Positions 57,131 to 64,000 of a DNA stretch of 64,000 bases are shown piece after piece (the first letter of the stretch is position 1; every line of letters begins with the position of its first letter). The notes beneath the pieces are model-generated. The model was not told the DNA's origin and did no database searches. It saw only the letters and a program-made list of their open reading frames with translations. A program made the position numbers and the translations under genes. The DNA comes from Acidobacteriota bacterium (GTDB lineage Bacteria; Acidobacteriota; Terriglobia; Acidiferrales; UBA7541): assembly GCA_013289955.1 (NCBI GenBank), contig JABCYZ010000004.1, positions 186,001 through 250,000 on the forward strand, written 5' to 3'.

Positions 57131-57364
57131 TCCCGCTGGCAATCCCCAAGCCGCCCTACATTCCGCACGAATAGCGCTCCACCCGTTTACCCCCTAGGGC
57201 GATTGATCATCCTCTAGAAAGAGACTTGATGGCATGGCGAACGTGTCGAAAGAGCCCGTTGTGACTTGACGGAAGGCCTTGGTATGACCGGCGACGTGAA
57301 GACGCTGTCATGGAGGAAGCTCGAAGCGCATTCAAAACGGAAGAAATTGCAATTCGGGCTGACT

Positions 57365-57386
57365 CGCCTTTGAGGCGCGGCTTTTT
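57365..57386 (+). terminator. possible terminator at the end of the exopolysaccharide cluster
   Basis: CGCCT-TTG-AGGCG stem at 57365-57377 followed by CGGCTTTTTG. Short stem but with a T run; about 235 bases after the acyltransferase stop and before the convergent S9 peptidase end. Confidence 0.4.
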
Positions 57387-57404
57387 GACCGGAGAACCGA
57401 GCCA

Positions 57405-59711
57405 CTAACGTGGACGTGCCGGAGGCGCCTCTCGGTCTTCATGGATCTCAAAGTTAGCGGGCGGGGCCACGCCCAGCAGGTATTTTACGAAGTAATCCCA
57501 CCGCCGGCGCACCAGATACAGGTTCCCGCCCTCACCGTGATACATATTCGGAACGATCAGCATGTCGAAGTCTTTGTTTGCCTTCATCAAGGCGTCGGCA
57601 AATCGCATTGTCTCCACTACGTGAACGTTGTCATCGATATCGCCATGGATGATTAACAGGTGTCCTTCGAGTTTGTCCGCCAGGGTGACGTTCGACTGTT
57701 CCGCATAGTCGGAGCCCACGGGATAGCCTTGATACAGCTCGTTCCACCAAGCCTTATCCAATCTGGCGTCGTGATCGCCAGAGATGGAAACGCAAACCTT
57801 GTAAAAATCCGGAAACATGAGAATGGCATGAGCAGCCCCGTAACCTCCGGCTGAGGTCCCAAAGATCCCAACGCGCGTAATGTCCATGTAAGGATTCTGT
57901 GCGGCCATCTGCTGAATCATGGCGACATGATCCTCAAAGGACCCACCCAGATTGTGGTAGGAGAATTCATGGAACGCGCGAGACCGTCCTGTCGTCCCTC
58001 GGCCATCAACCATAACCACAACGAAACCCAGCTCTGCCACCGATTGCAAACTGCGTATCGCTGCTCCGAAAGTTTTCGGAACAAAGAACGCCTGCGGGCC
58101 GGTATAAACCATTTCGATGATCGGGTATTTTTTCGAAGCATCGAAATTAGAAGGCCGCCAAATCAATCCATAGAGATCGGTTGTGCCGTCTTTGGCCTTG
58201 CCGTGAAACGGCGACGGGAACTTCCAGCCCAGCTGGAGCATTTCGCTCGCGTCGGTCTGCTCGAGCAGGCGAACCTGCGAACCGTCCTTCGCATTCCGAA
58301 GAGCGGATTGTCCCGGCAAATCCGGCCTCGAAGCATTGTCCACAAAGTACAAATGGTCGGGAGACATGCTGATCGAATGGTTGGCGTTCTCCGGGGTCAG
58401 AAGCGTTAAGCCTTTGCCGTCGAACCCGGCGCTGTACAGATGAGTCTGATAGGGGTCTTCATCCTTCTCGCGTCCGTTGGCCAGAAAATAGATGCGGCGC
58501 GATTTCTCATCGACGTCGACGATCTGACGCACGACCCACTGCCCCTGCGTTATCTGATTTTTCAGTTCGCCGGTCTTCTGGTTGTAGAGATACAAATGAT
58601 TCCACCCGTCGCGTTCCGAAGACCAGAGCACTTCGCCGGAGTCGTGAAGAAATCGAGAGAAAGTCTCGCCGGGATCGACGTAGTGATCAGATTTTTCCCG
58701 GATGACAACCTTCTGCTCTCCTGTCTCCGCATCCACAGTACGCAGTTCGATGGTTTTCTCGCCTCGCTCGCTGTGGTCGTAGTAGAAGCCTTTGCTGTCC
58801 GGAAACCAGTGGAAGTCTGGTCCGCCCTGGAACTGCATTTCCAGAGGTTCGGTTTTTACATCAATTCGTTTGCCACTTCGAATCTCGAAGATAAGCGGCT
58901 CAGCCTTTGGCAATGCTTCTCCCGGCAATGGATAGACGACACTAAACGCTCTGGGTCGAAGTTGATCGGGAGGCACAAACTGCAGGTTTGTGAATCGGCC
59001 GGCGTTGCGCGTGTCCATACGATAGGTGACCAGTTTCGAAGAATCCGGTGACCAGAACACCGCGGGCCGCTGCTTAGGGTTCTGGGTTTCCTGCGCCACC
59101 ATAGGACGGAGCGAGGTAATCTCCGTGGCATACTCCCAGCCAGATTCGCCATCGCGGGTGAGCTGCACGATCGCGCCTGTGGGCACATAGCGAACGTACA
59201 GATTGAAATCTTTCACATAGGCGATCCATTCTTTGCTTGGCGATGCTTCTTCATACGGCCCGACGGCCAGCTCGCGCGGCTCTTTGCATTCGTAGGTCTC
59301 GATGTTGCAGCTCCAGAAGGTACTTTCGATATGGAAGCGAATGGACTTGCCGTCCTCGGAAAACTCCAAAGTGTCGAAAGGAAGTTCCGTGGGCTTGTAA
59401 TCGCGCTTTGAAACCTTGGAAAGAGCGGTTGCCAGTCGCTCCTGGTCGAACGCGGGACGGGTCGTGGTTTGGGACAGGTCAACGAGGAGGAACTCAACAC
59501 CCTTTGGACTGGCCTTCCGGTACCAGAAACGATTCGTCTTGGCGATCCAGTGAGGCGCCACGTCCGCAACATACAGTCGGTGGCGCAAATTACCCGCGAG
59601 GAATTGCTCTGCCCGCTTGTAGTCCTCCCGAGTGCCCTGGGCGCGCCCTGCTGACACGAGTATTCCCAAAACAAGGATAGAGAGAGCAGTACGCCACGCG
59701 TAGCGCTTCAT
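57405..59711 (-). CDS. S9 family dipeptidyl peptidase (DPP-IV-like)
   Basis: 768-residue exported serine peptidase: signal peptide to about residue 24 (ALSILVLGILVSAGRAQ), an eight-bladed-type beta-propeller domain of DPP-IV kind (about 60-500) and an alpha/beta hydrolase domain. Catalytic residues: Ser about 620 in GTSAGGYG, Asp about 693 in HGDIDDNVH, His about 725 in NMYHGEGG. Such enzymes cut X-Pro dipeptides from N-termini. The ATG at 59711 has GGGAGG ten bases upstream. It is divergent from the hydroxyproline operon, so it would release proline- and hydroxyproline-rich dipeptides for it (inference). Confidence 0.92.
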   Translation of the reverse strand: MKRYAWRTALSILVLGILVSAGRAQGTREDYKRAEQFLAGNLRHRLYVADVAPHWIAKTNRFWYRKASPKGVEFLLVDLSQTTTRPAFDQERLATALSKVSKRDYKPTELPFDTLEFSEDGKSIRFHIESTFWSCNIETYECKEPRELAVGPYEEASPSKEWIAYVKDFNLYVRYVPTGAIVQLTRDGESGWEYATEITSLRPMVAQETQNPKQRPAVFWSPDSSKLVTYRMDTRNAGRFTNLQFVPPDQLRPRAFSVVYPLPGEALPKAEPLIFEIRSGKRIDVKTEPLEMQFQGGPDFHWFPDSKGFYYDHSERGEKTIELRTVDAETGEQKVVIREKSDHYVDPGETFSRFLHDSGEVLWSSERDGWNHLYLYNQKTGELKNQITQGQWVVRQIVDVDEKSRRIYFLANGREKDEDPYQTHLYSAGFDGKGLTLLTPENANHSISMSPDHLYFVDNASRPDLPGQSALRNAKDGSQVRLLEQTDASEMLQLGWKFPSPFHGKAKDGTTDLYGLIWRPSNFDASKKYPIIEMVYTGPQAFFVPKTFGAAIRSLQSVAELGFVVVMVDGRGTTGRSRAFHEFSYHNLGGSFEDHVAMIQQMAAQNPYMDITRVGIFGTSAGGYGAAHAILMFPDFYKVCVSISGDHDARLDKAWWNELYQGYPVGSDYAEQSNVTLADKLEGHLLIIHGDIDDNVHVVETMRFADALMKANKDFDMLIVPNMYHGEGGNLYLVRRRWDYFVKYLLGVAPPANFEIHEDREAPPARPR

Positions 59712-60114
59712 AATGGTACAGACCTCCCCTGGGAGTTTGAACGGGTCGCCGAACCTCTTCCCCACGCCGGGGAAGCTCACTGAACTCGGCACCAGCATCG
59801 GGATAAAGCTGAGCCAAGCAGAAAAAGGATTGCCCCCGGGACGGATGATGTATATTGTATGCAAGAAGGGATGTCAACCTGAAATCCCTCTTCTAGCGGC
59901 TCGCGAATCCTGTCTTTCCGGTCCTTGGTGGCTTGCCAAGTCATTGGACCTTCTGGGCTTTGTCACGGGCTTCCCGGTCGCAAGTTTGCTAGGTTCGGGC
60001 GAGTGCTTTTGCGAGAATCCGATATCACAGAAAAAATCACTGGCGCCGTCAGCCTTTCGAGGGACAATCGCGCTGCAATCCGGATCCTAGGAGGGACGGT
60101 GAATCCCCATTAGC
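59712..60114. promoter_or_regulatory. divergent promoter region with an operator-like near-palindrome
   Basis: Between the S9 peptidase and the hydroxyproline operon; no gene. TTGTATGCAA at 59855-59864 differs by one base from the palindrome TTGTATACAA, a site type used by GntR/FadR-like regulators of amino-acid catabolic operons. The epimerase ribosome site AGGAGGG (60088-60094) is unusually far, about 20 bases, from its ATG. Confidence 0.4.
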
Positions 60115-61065
60115 ATGCTTGACCGACTGGAGCGCGTTCACGTAGTGGACTCACACACCGGGGGCGAGCCGACGCGGATAATCGTGTCCGGAGGCCCTGC
60201 CTTACCATGCGACAGCATGGATTTGCGCCTGGAGGAGTTTCATCGGAACCATGATTTCTTGCGGCGCGCGTTGGTGAATGAACCTCGCGGCTCAGAAGTT
60301 GTAGTGGGGGCGCTCCTTTGCGAGCCCGTGAAACCTGGAAGCGCCGCTGGAGTGATCTTCTTTAATAATGTTGGCTACCTTGGGATGTGCGTGCATGGCA
60401 CTATCGGGCTGATCGCAACTCTTTCCTACCTGGGACGGATTGGCGGAGGAGAACACAAGATTGACACGCCGGTCGGCACGGTTTCGGCGACGCTGCTGGA
60501 GACGGGCGAGATTTCCGTAGCAAACGTTCCCAGCCAGCGGACGGCCAAGTGCGTTGCCGTCCACGTCCCCGGCTATGGCACTGTGCGCGGTGATGTGGCC
60601 TGGGGAGGGAATTGGTTCTTCCTCGTCAACGAGCACTCTTTCGATCTTTTGATCGGCAACATTGATGAACTGACGCAATTTACATGGGCGATTCGTCAGG
60701 CGCTTGAGAGAAAGGGAATTAAGGGCACCGACGGAAAAGAAATCGATCACATCGAACTTTTCAGCCCCTCGCAAATTCACGGCGTCAACAGCAAGAATTT
60801 CGTGCTCTGCCCGGGAAAGGCTTACGATCGTTCGCCGTGTGGCACAGGAACAAGCGCCAAGCTCGCATGCCTCTATGCGGATGGCAAACTCAGACCGGGA
60901 GAAGTGTGGCGGCAAGAGAGCATTGTTGGCAGCGTGTTTGAAGGGCAGGTCCGCATCGAGAACGGCGAGATCATTCCCGTGATTAAGGGCTCTGCGTACA
61001 TTACTTCCGACGCGGAATTCATCTTTGATCCGTCCGATCCATTTCGATATGGGATTCAAGAATGA
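60115..61065 (+). CDS. 4-hydroxyproline 2-epimerase (proline racemase family)
   Basis: 316-residue two-thiol epimerase. Catalytic Cys92 lies in GMCVHGTIG and Cys242 in DRSPCGTGTSA; a plain proline racemase also has two cysteines, but the C-x-H-G pattern (here CVHG) and the neighbourhood mark the hydroxyproline enzyme, converting trans-4-L- to cis-4-D-hydroxyproline. Opening VDSHTGGEPTRI is the family start. Its stop overlaps the next gene by four bases (ATGA). The downstream FAD-dependent dehydrogenase subunits and DapA-like protein confirm the pathway. A start nearer the AGGAGGG site (60088-60094) is not available because a stop intervenes. Confidence 0.9.
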   Translation: MLDRLERVHVVDSHTGGEPTRIIVSGGPALPCDSMDLRLEEFHRNHDFLRRALVNEPRGSEVVVGALLCEPVKPGSAAGVIFFNNVGYLGMCVHGTIGLIATLSYLGRIGGGEHKIDTPVGTVSATLLETGEISVANVPSQRTAKCVAVHVPGYGTVRGDVAWGGNWFFLVNEHSFDLLIGNIDELTQFTWAIRQALERKGIKGTDGKEIDHIELFSPSQIHGVNSKNFVLCPGKAYDRSPCGTGTSAKLACLYADGKLRPGEVWRQESIVGSVFEGQVRIENGEIIPVIKGSAYITSDAEFIFDPSDPFRYGIQE

Positions 61066-62201
61066 CCCGGGCGGCCGATGTTTTGATTGTGGGCGCAGGA
61101 ATTGTCGGCGCAGCGTGCGCGCTGGAACTCGCCAAAGCCGGGGTGCGCGTCACGATCCTGGAAGAGAGGTTCGTCTCAGCCGGGGCAACAGGCGCGTCGA
61201 TGGGCCACATCGTGGTGATGGATGACTCCGAAGCACAATTCTCTTTGACCCGCTACTCTCAGGTCCTCTGGGAAGAACTCCACGAAGAGTTGCCGCCTGA
61301 TGTTGAGTACGAAAGATGCGGAACCATCTGGATCGCCGCCGATGAAGAAGAAATGGCGGAAGTCCGCCGAAAGTGTTCGTACTACGCCGACCGCGGAGTC
61401 CCTGCCGAGATCCTTGATCCTCGATCGTTGCACGATGCTGAGCCGCATCTTCGCGTGCCCCTTGCAGGCGGACTCTTTGTGGCGGGAGATTCCGTCATCT
61501 ATCCTCCGGCAGCGGCCTCTTTTTTGCTGCAAAGAGCTGTCGAATTAGGCGCTACGCTGCACCTTGGAAAAGCAGTTGTGTCGCTAGGGAAGGGAAACGC
61601 TGGTCTGGCGGATGGTACGACTCTCAGCGCGGGCCGGTTGATCAATGCCGCTGGCCAGTTCGCTCCGAAATTGACCTGCGGCATTCAAATCAAGCCGCGC
61701 AAGGGGCATCTGGTCATCACCGATCGCTACCCAGGCACGGTTCGTCATCAACTGGTTGAACTGGGTTACCTCAAATCCGCTCATTCGCTCACCAGCGATT
61801 CCGTGGCCTTCAACATTCAGCCTCGAAAGACCGGCCAGCTACTGATTGGTTCTTCACGTCAGTACAACGCAGAACACGACGAGGTCGACTCCGCAATTCT
61901 CTCGCGCATGCTGGAGCGCGCCTTTGAATACCTGCCTGCCGTGGCTTCCTTCGCGGGCATCCGCATCTGGACCGGCTTTCGGCCTGCCACTCCGGACAAA
62001 CTGCCGTTGATCGGTCCGTGGCTCGACGATCCAACTCTCTACATCGCTTCGGGGCATGAAGGTCTGGGGATCACGACTTCTTTGGCCACCGGCAAACTGA
62101 TTTGTGCTCAGATCCTCGGTCAGAGTCCTGCGATTCCCGCTGAGCCTTATTTGCCGTCAAGACAAACGGTTAGCGAAACAAATGTAGAAGCCCATGTCTG
62201 A
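61062..62201 (+). CDS. D-hydroxyproline dehydrogenase beta-type FAD oxidoreductase
   Basis: 379-residue flavoprotein of the D-amino-acid oxidase type. N-terminal FAD motif VLIVGAGIVGAACALELAKAG (residues 6-26), then EERFVSAGATGASMGH, INAAGQFAP and the C-terminal GFRPATPDKLPLIGPW and GHEGLGITTS segments. It oxidises cis-4-D-hydroxyproline to the pyrroline acid, passing electrons to the partner subunits encoded just downstream. Starts within the epimerase gene end and overlaps the gamma gene by eight bases. Confidence 0.88.
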   Translation: MTRAADVLIVGAGIVGAACALELAKAGVRVTILEERFVSAGATGASMGHIVVMDDSEAQFSLTRYSQVLWEELHEELPPDVEYERCGTIWIAADEEEMAEVRRKCSYYADRGVPAEILDPRSLHDAEPHLRVPLAGGLFVAGDSVIYPPAAASFLLQRAVELGATLHLGKAVVSLGKGNAGLADGTTLSAGRLINAAGQFAPKLTCGIQIKPRKGHLVITDRYPGTVRHQLVELGYLKSAHSLTSDSVAFNIQPRKTGQLLIGSSRQYNAEHDEVDSAILSRMLERAFEYLPAVASFAGIRIWTGFRPATPDKLPLIGPWLDDPTLYIASGHEGLGITTSLATGKLICAQILGQSPAIPAEPYLPSRQTVSETNVEAHV

Positions 62202-62439
62202 AACTCTAATGGTTCGCGTGAATGGGACGCCGGTAATCGTCCCCGCGGGGTCTACCGTGGCTGTGGCCGTGCTGCTTTCGACCGGAGCATGCCGGACGTC
62301 GGTCTCTGGCCAGCCGCGCGCTCCGTTTTGTGGCATGGGTACGTGTTTCGAGTGTCGCGTGGAAATCGATGGCCAATCGCACCAACGGAGTTGTCAGGTG
62401 ATGTGCGAAGCAAATATGGAAATCACGGCCCATGGATAG
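62194..62439 (+). CDS. (2Fe-2S)-binding small subunit (gamma) of hydroxyproline dehydrogenase
   Basis: 81-residue ferredoxin-like protein with the four-cysteine pattern FCGMGTCFECRV and a later RSCQVMC, i.e. the plant-type 2Fe-2S arrangement of the small subunit found in heterotrimeric D-hydroxyproline and sarcosine-type dehydrogenases. It is wedged between the beta and alpha genes and overlaps both by eight bases, so all three are made together. It transfers electrons between the two flavin subunits. Confidence 0.85.
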   Translation: MSETLMVRVNGTPVIVPAGSTVAVAVLLSTGACRTSVSGQPRAPFCGMGTCFECRVEIDGQSHQRSCQVMCEANMEITAHG

Positions 62440-63730
62440 CATCATCCAGCGCATCTTCGATGTTGCTGTCATCGGCGCAGGCCCGGCGGGAATTGCAGCT
62501 GCGCTCGCCGCGGCCGAGACTGGTGCTAGCGTCGCGCTGATAGATGATAATCCTGCGCCCGGTGGACAAATCTGGCGTGGCGGTCGGAATGCCTCGCATC
62601 ACCTGGAGGCACGGCGCTGGCTGGAGCGCCTGTCGAAATCCCGCGTCACTTTAATTGGCGGCACGCGTGTTTTCTACGCCCACTCTGGCGCGTTGGAGGC
62701 AGAGTCTGACCATTCGCTCTGGCAACTTCTCTACGGCAAGTTGATTCTTGCGACGGGCGCACGCGAACTCTTTCTTCCTTTTCCCGGCTGGACTATGCCG
62801 AACGTTTTCGGTGCTGGAGGTCTCCAAGCCCTGGTGAAATCCGGTTTGCCAGTGAAAGGGAAACATGTTGTCATCGCCGGAACGGGACCTCTCCTCCTCG
62901 CAGTGGCGGCGTACTTGTGCGAACGCGGAGCTGATGTCCTGTGCATCTGCGAGCAAGCACCCTTCGCAAGGCTCCGCGCTTTCACGCTTGGGATGGCCTC
63001 CTACCCCGGCAAACTGGTGGAAACAGCGCAGCTCCGATTCCGCAGTAGGCGCGCGCCCTACCTGACAAGCGCTTGGCCGGTCGCTGCGCTTGGGCAAGAC
63101 CGCTTGCAAGCAGTCCGCATCTCTGACAACGGGCGCCTTCGCGAAATCGAATGCGAGTACCTGGCCTGCGGATTTCATCTCGTTCCGAATCTCGAGCTGG
63201 CCCGCGCGCTGGACTGCCGTGTTGTAGATGGGTTCGTCGGCGTGAACGAGCTTCAGGAGACTTCACAGCCCGGGGTCTACTGCGCCGGCGAACCGACCGG
63301 GATAGGTGGAGTAGAGCTTTCTATCGTGGAAGGTCAGATCGCTGGCCACGCCGCCGCCGGTCGCGTCAGCTCCGCGAAACGGCTTCTCACAACCCGCGCC
63401 CGCTCCAGGAGAGCCGTCAAAGCGATGAAGAAAGCTTTCGCGCTCCGGCCAGAGCTCGCGGCACTGGCAACACCTGACACGCTGCTCTGTCGCTGCGAAG
63501 ATGTCTCCTTTGAAGCCGCTCAAAAACACGCCACCTGGCGCGCCGCTAAATTGCACTCCCGCTGCGGCATGGGACCTTGCCAGGGCCGCGTCTGCGGCGC
63601 GGCTGCCGAATTTCTGTTCGGATGGACCATGGACTCCTCGCGTCCACCGATATTTCCCGCGCGTTGCTCGAGTCTTGCAGCAATCTCGACGCCAGCAAGT
63701 CCGGCGCAAGGCCATGGAGGTTCACAATGA
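62432..63730 (+). CDS. D-hydroxyproline dehydrogenase alpha-type FAD/NAD(P)-like oxidoreductase
   Basis: 432-residue pyridine-nucleotide-disulfide-like flavoprotein. FAD site AVIGAGPAGIAAALAAAETGA (about 12-32), middle GTGPLLLAVAAYLCERGADV site, GVYCAGEPTGIGGVEL near residue 285. The C-terminal part holds a BFD-like 2Fe-2S binding site: LCRCEDVS then RCGMGPCQGRVC (four cysteines). This is the large electron-transfer subunit of the trimer. Overlaps the next gene by four bases. Confidence 0.88.
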   Translation: MDSIIQRIFDVAVIGAGPAGIAAALAAAETGASVALIDDNPAPGGQIWRGGRNASHHLEARRWLERLSKSRVTLIGGTRVFYAHSGALEAESDHSLWQLLYGKLILATGARELFLPFPGWTMPNVFGAGGLQALVKSGLPVKGKHVVIAGTGPLLLAVAAYLCERGADVLCICEQAPFARLRAFTLGMASYPGKLVETAQLRFRSRRAPYLTSAWPVAALGQDRLQAVRISDNGRLREIECEYLACGFHLVPNLELARALDCRVVDGFVGVNELQETSQPGVYCAGEPTGIGGVELSIVEGQIAGHAAAGRVSSAKRLLTTRARSRRAVKAMKKAFALRPELAALATPDTLLCRCEDVSFEAAQKHATWRAAKLHSRCGMGPCQGRVCGAAAEFLFGWTMDSSRPPIFPARCSSLAAISTPASPAQGHGGSQ

Positions 63731-64000
63731 AGTGGCAGGGGGTTATTCCCGCAATCACAACCTGTTTCGCGAATGGTTCCCAGATAGACCACGCGTTCAT
63801 CACGAACCACTGCCAGTGGCTCGTGGAAAACGGCTGTACCGGAGTTGTCGCCCTGGGTTCGTTGGGCGAAGGTGCGACGCTCTCGTTCGACGAAAAGATT
63901 GCCGTCCTGAGTACCTGCGTCAAAGCCTTGAAGGGGCGAGGTTCGGTTGTGGCGGCTATTTCCTCGCTCACCACAGCCGAATCCGTGAGCCTCGCCAAGC
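63727..64000 (+). CDS. DapA-like protein (partial; probable pyrroline-4-hydroxy-2-carboxylate deaminase)
   Basis: Only the first 91 codons are in the window. The start MKWQGVIPAITTCF, QWLVENGCTGVVALGSLGEGATLSFDEK and VVAAISSLTTAESV follow the N-terminus of the dihydrodipicolinate synthase/N-acetylneuraminate lyase family. The catalytic Lys lies further on. By position in the operon it most likely performs the deamination step of hydroxyproline breakdown; the complete gene is needed to be sure. ATG overlaps the alpha gene stop by four bases. Confidence 0.85.
   Translation, partial: MKWQGVIPAITTCFANGSQIDHAFITNHCQWLVENGCTGVVALGSLGEGATLSFDEKIAVLSTCVKALKGRGSVVAAISSLTTAESVSLAK

Noticed and set aside
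57310..57408. 32-codon plus-strand frame (MEEARSAFKTEE...)
   Set aside because: Lies across a terminator-like hairpin and lacks a ribosome site or homologue pattern.
1..64000. tRNA, rRNA, CRISPR arrays, intact insertion sequences
   Set aside because: Scanned by eye for cloverleaf ends with GGTTCGA-type arms, regularly spaced repeats and transposase motifs; none was convincing.

Overview
The window looks like chromosomal DNA of a heterotrophic soil or sediment member of the Acidobacteriota (probably the Terriglobia/Korobacter-type branch). The reasons are two very large Oar-like TonB-dependent receptors of the carboxypeptidase-regulatory/TonB type, a Kai-type kaiC-kaiB-histidine kinase operon, many small orphan response regulators and cysteine-rich mini-proteins, an acyltransferase/Wzx/Wzy exopolysaccharide locus headed by a NusG-like antiterminator, and a moderately GC-rich base composition. 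This assignment is inference from gene families; no rRNA or tRNA gene was seen.

Layout. 1-4471: end of a TonB-dependent receptor and a secreted alpha/beta hydrolase. 4519-8086: a malate/lactate-type dehydrogenase, a CheY-like regulator and two small genes in loosely packed DNA. 8087-11281: a second, complete Oar-like receptor (minus strand). 11466-15664: tight minus-strand sulfate-assimilation operon cysD-cysN-cysH-TauE permease, with a terminator hairpin in its leader. 16187-17809: sedolisin (S53) protease. 17810-22300: small genes (secreted hypothetical, orphan receiver, Spy-like periplasmic protein, zinc-ribbon mini-protein, lmo0937-like peptide). 22328-27400: six-gene minus-strand operon in which a three-way split LigD (ligase, polymerase, phosphoesterase as separate proteins) is followed by a PoxB-like pyruvate oxidase and two DUF3147-like membrane proteins. 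A conserved unknown gene is divergent from it, and a frameshifted remnant of ku lies 1.5 kb away behind an inorganic pyrophosphatase.

30015-33952: kaiC, kaiB and a PAS/histidine kinase/receiver hybrid, which reads as a complete timing or stress signalling module. 34148-37172: small secreted proteins and a gene graveyard (DJ-1/PfpI and di-haem cytochrome remnants). 37173-57130: a 20-kb, all-plus-strand exopolysaccharide cluster with NusG-like antiterminator, ExeA-like ATPase, Wza-like exporter, Wzz-like protein, a P-loop-defective CpsD-like protein, the initiating phosphoglycosyltransferase, UDP-glucose dehydrogenase, four further glycosyltransferases, an epimerase, flippase, polymerase, a glycoside hydrolase and an acyltransferase.

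57405-64000: a DPP-IV-like S9 peptidase divergent from a translationally coupled hydroxyproline catabolic operon (epimerase, three-subunit D-hydroxyproline dehydrogenase, start of a DapA-like deaminase). Together with the receptors and the S53 protease this suggests use of proline- or hydroxyproline-rich protein as a food source. The least ordinary items are the split-LigD/PoxB operon with a dead ku fragment, the Kai operon, the CysN with a vestigial APS-kinase domain next to a CC/CxxC-type APS reductase, and the CpsD-like protein without a P-loop lysine.
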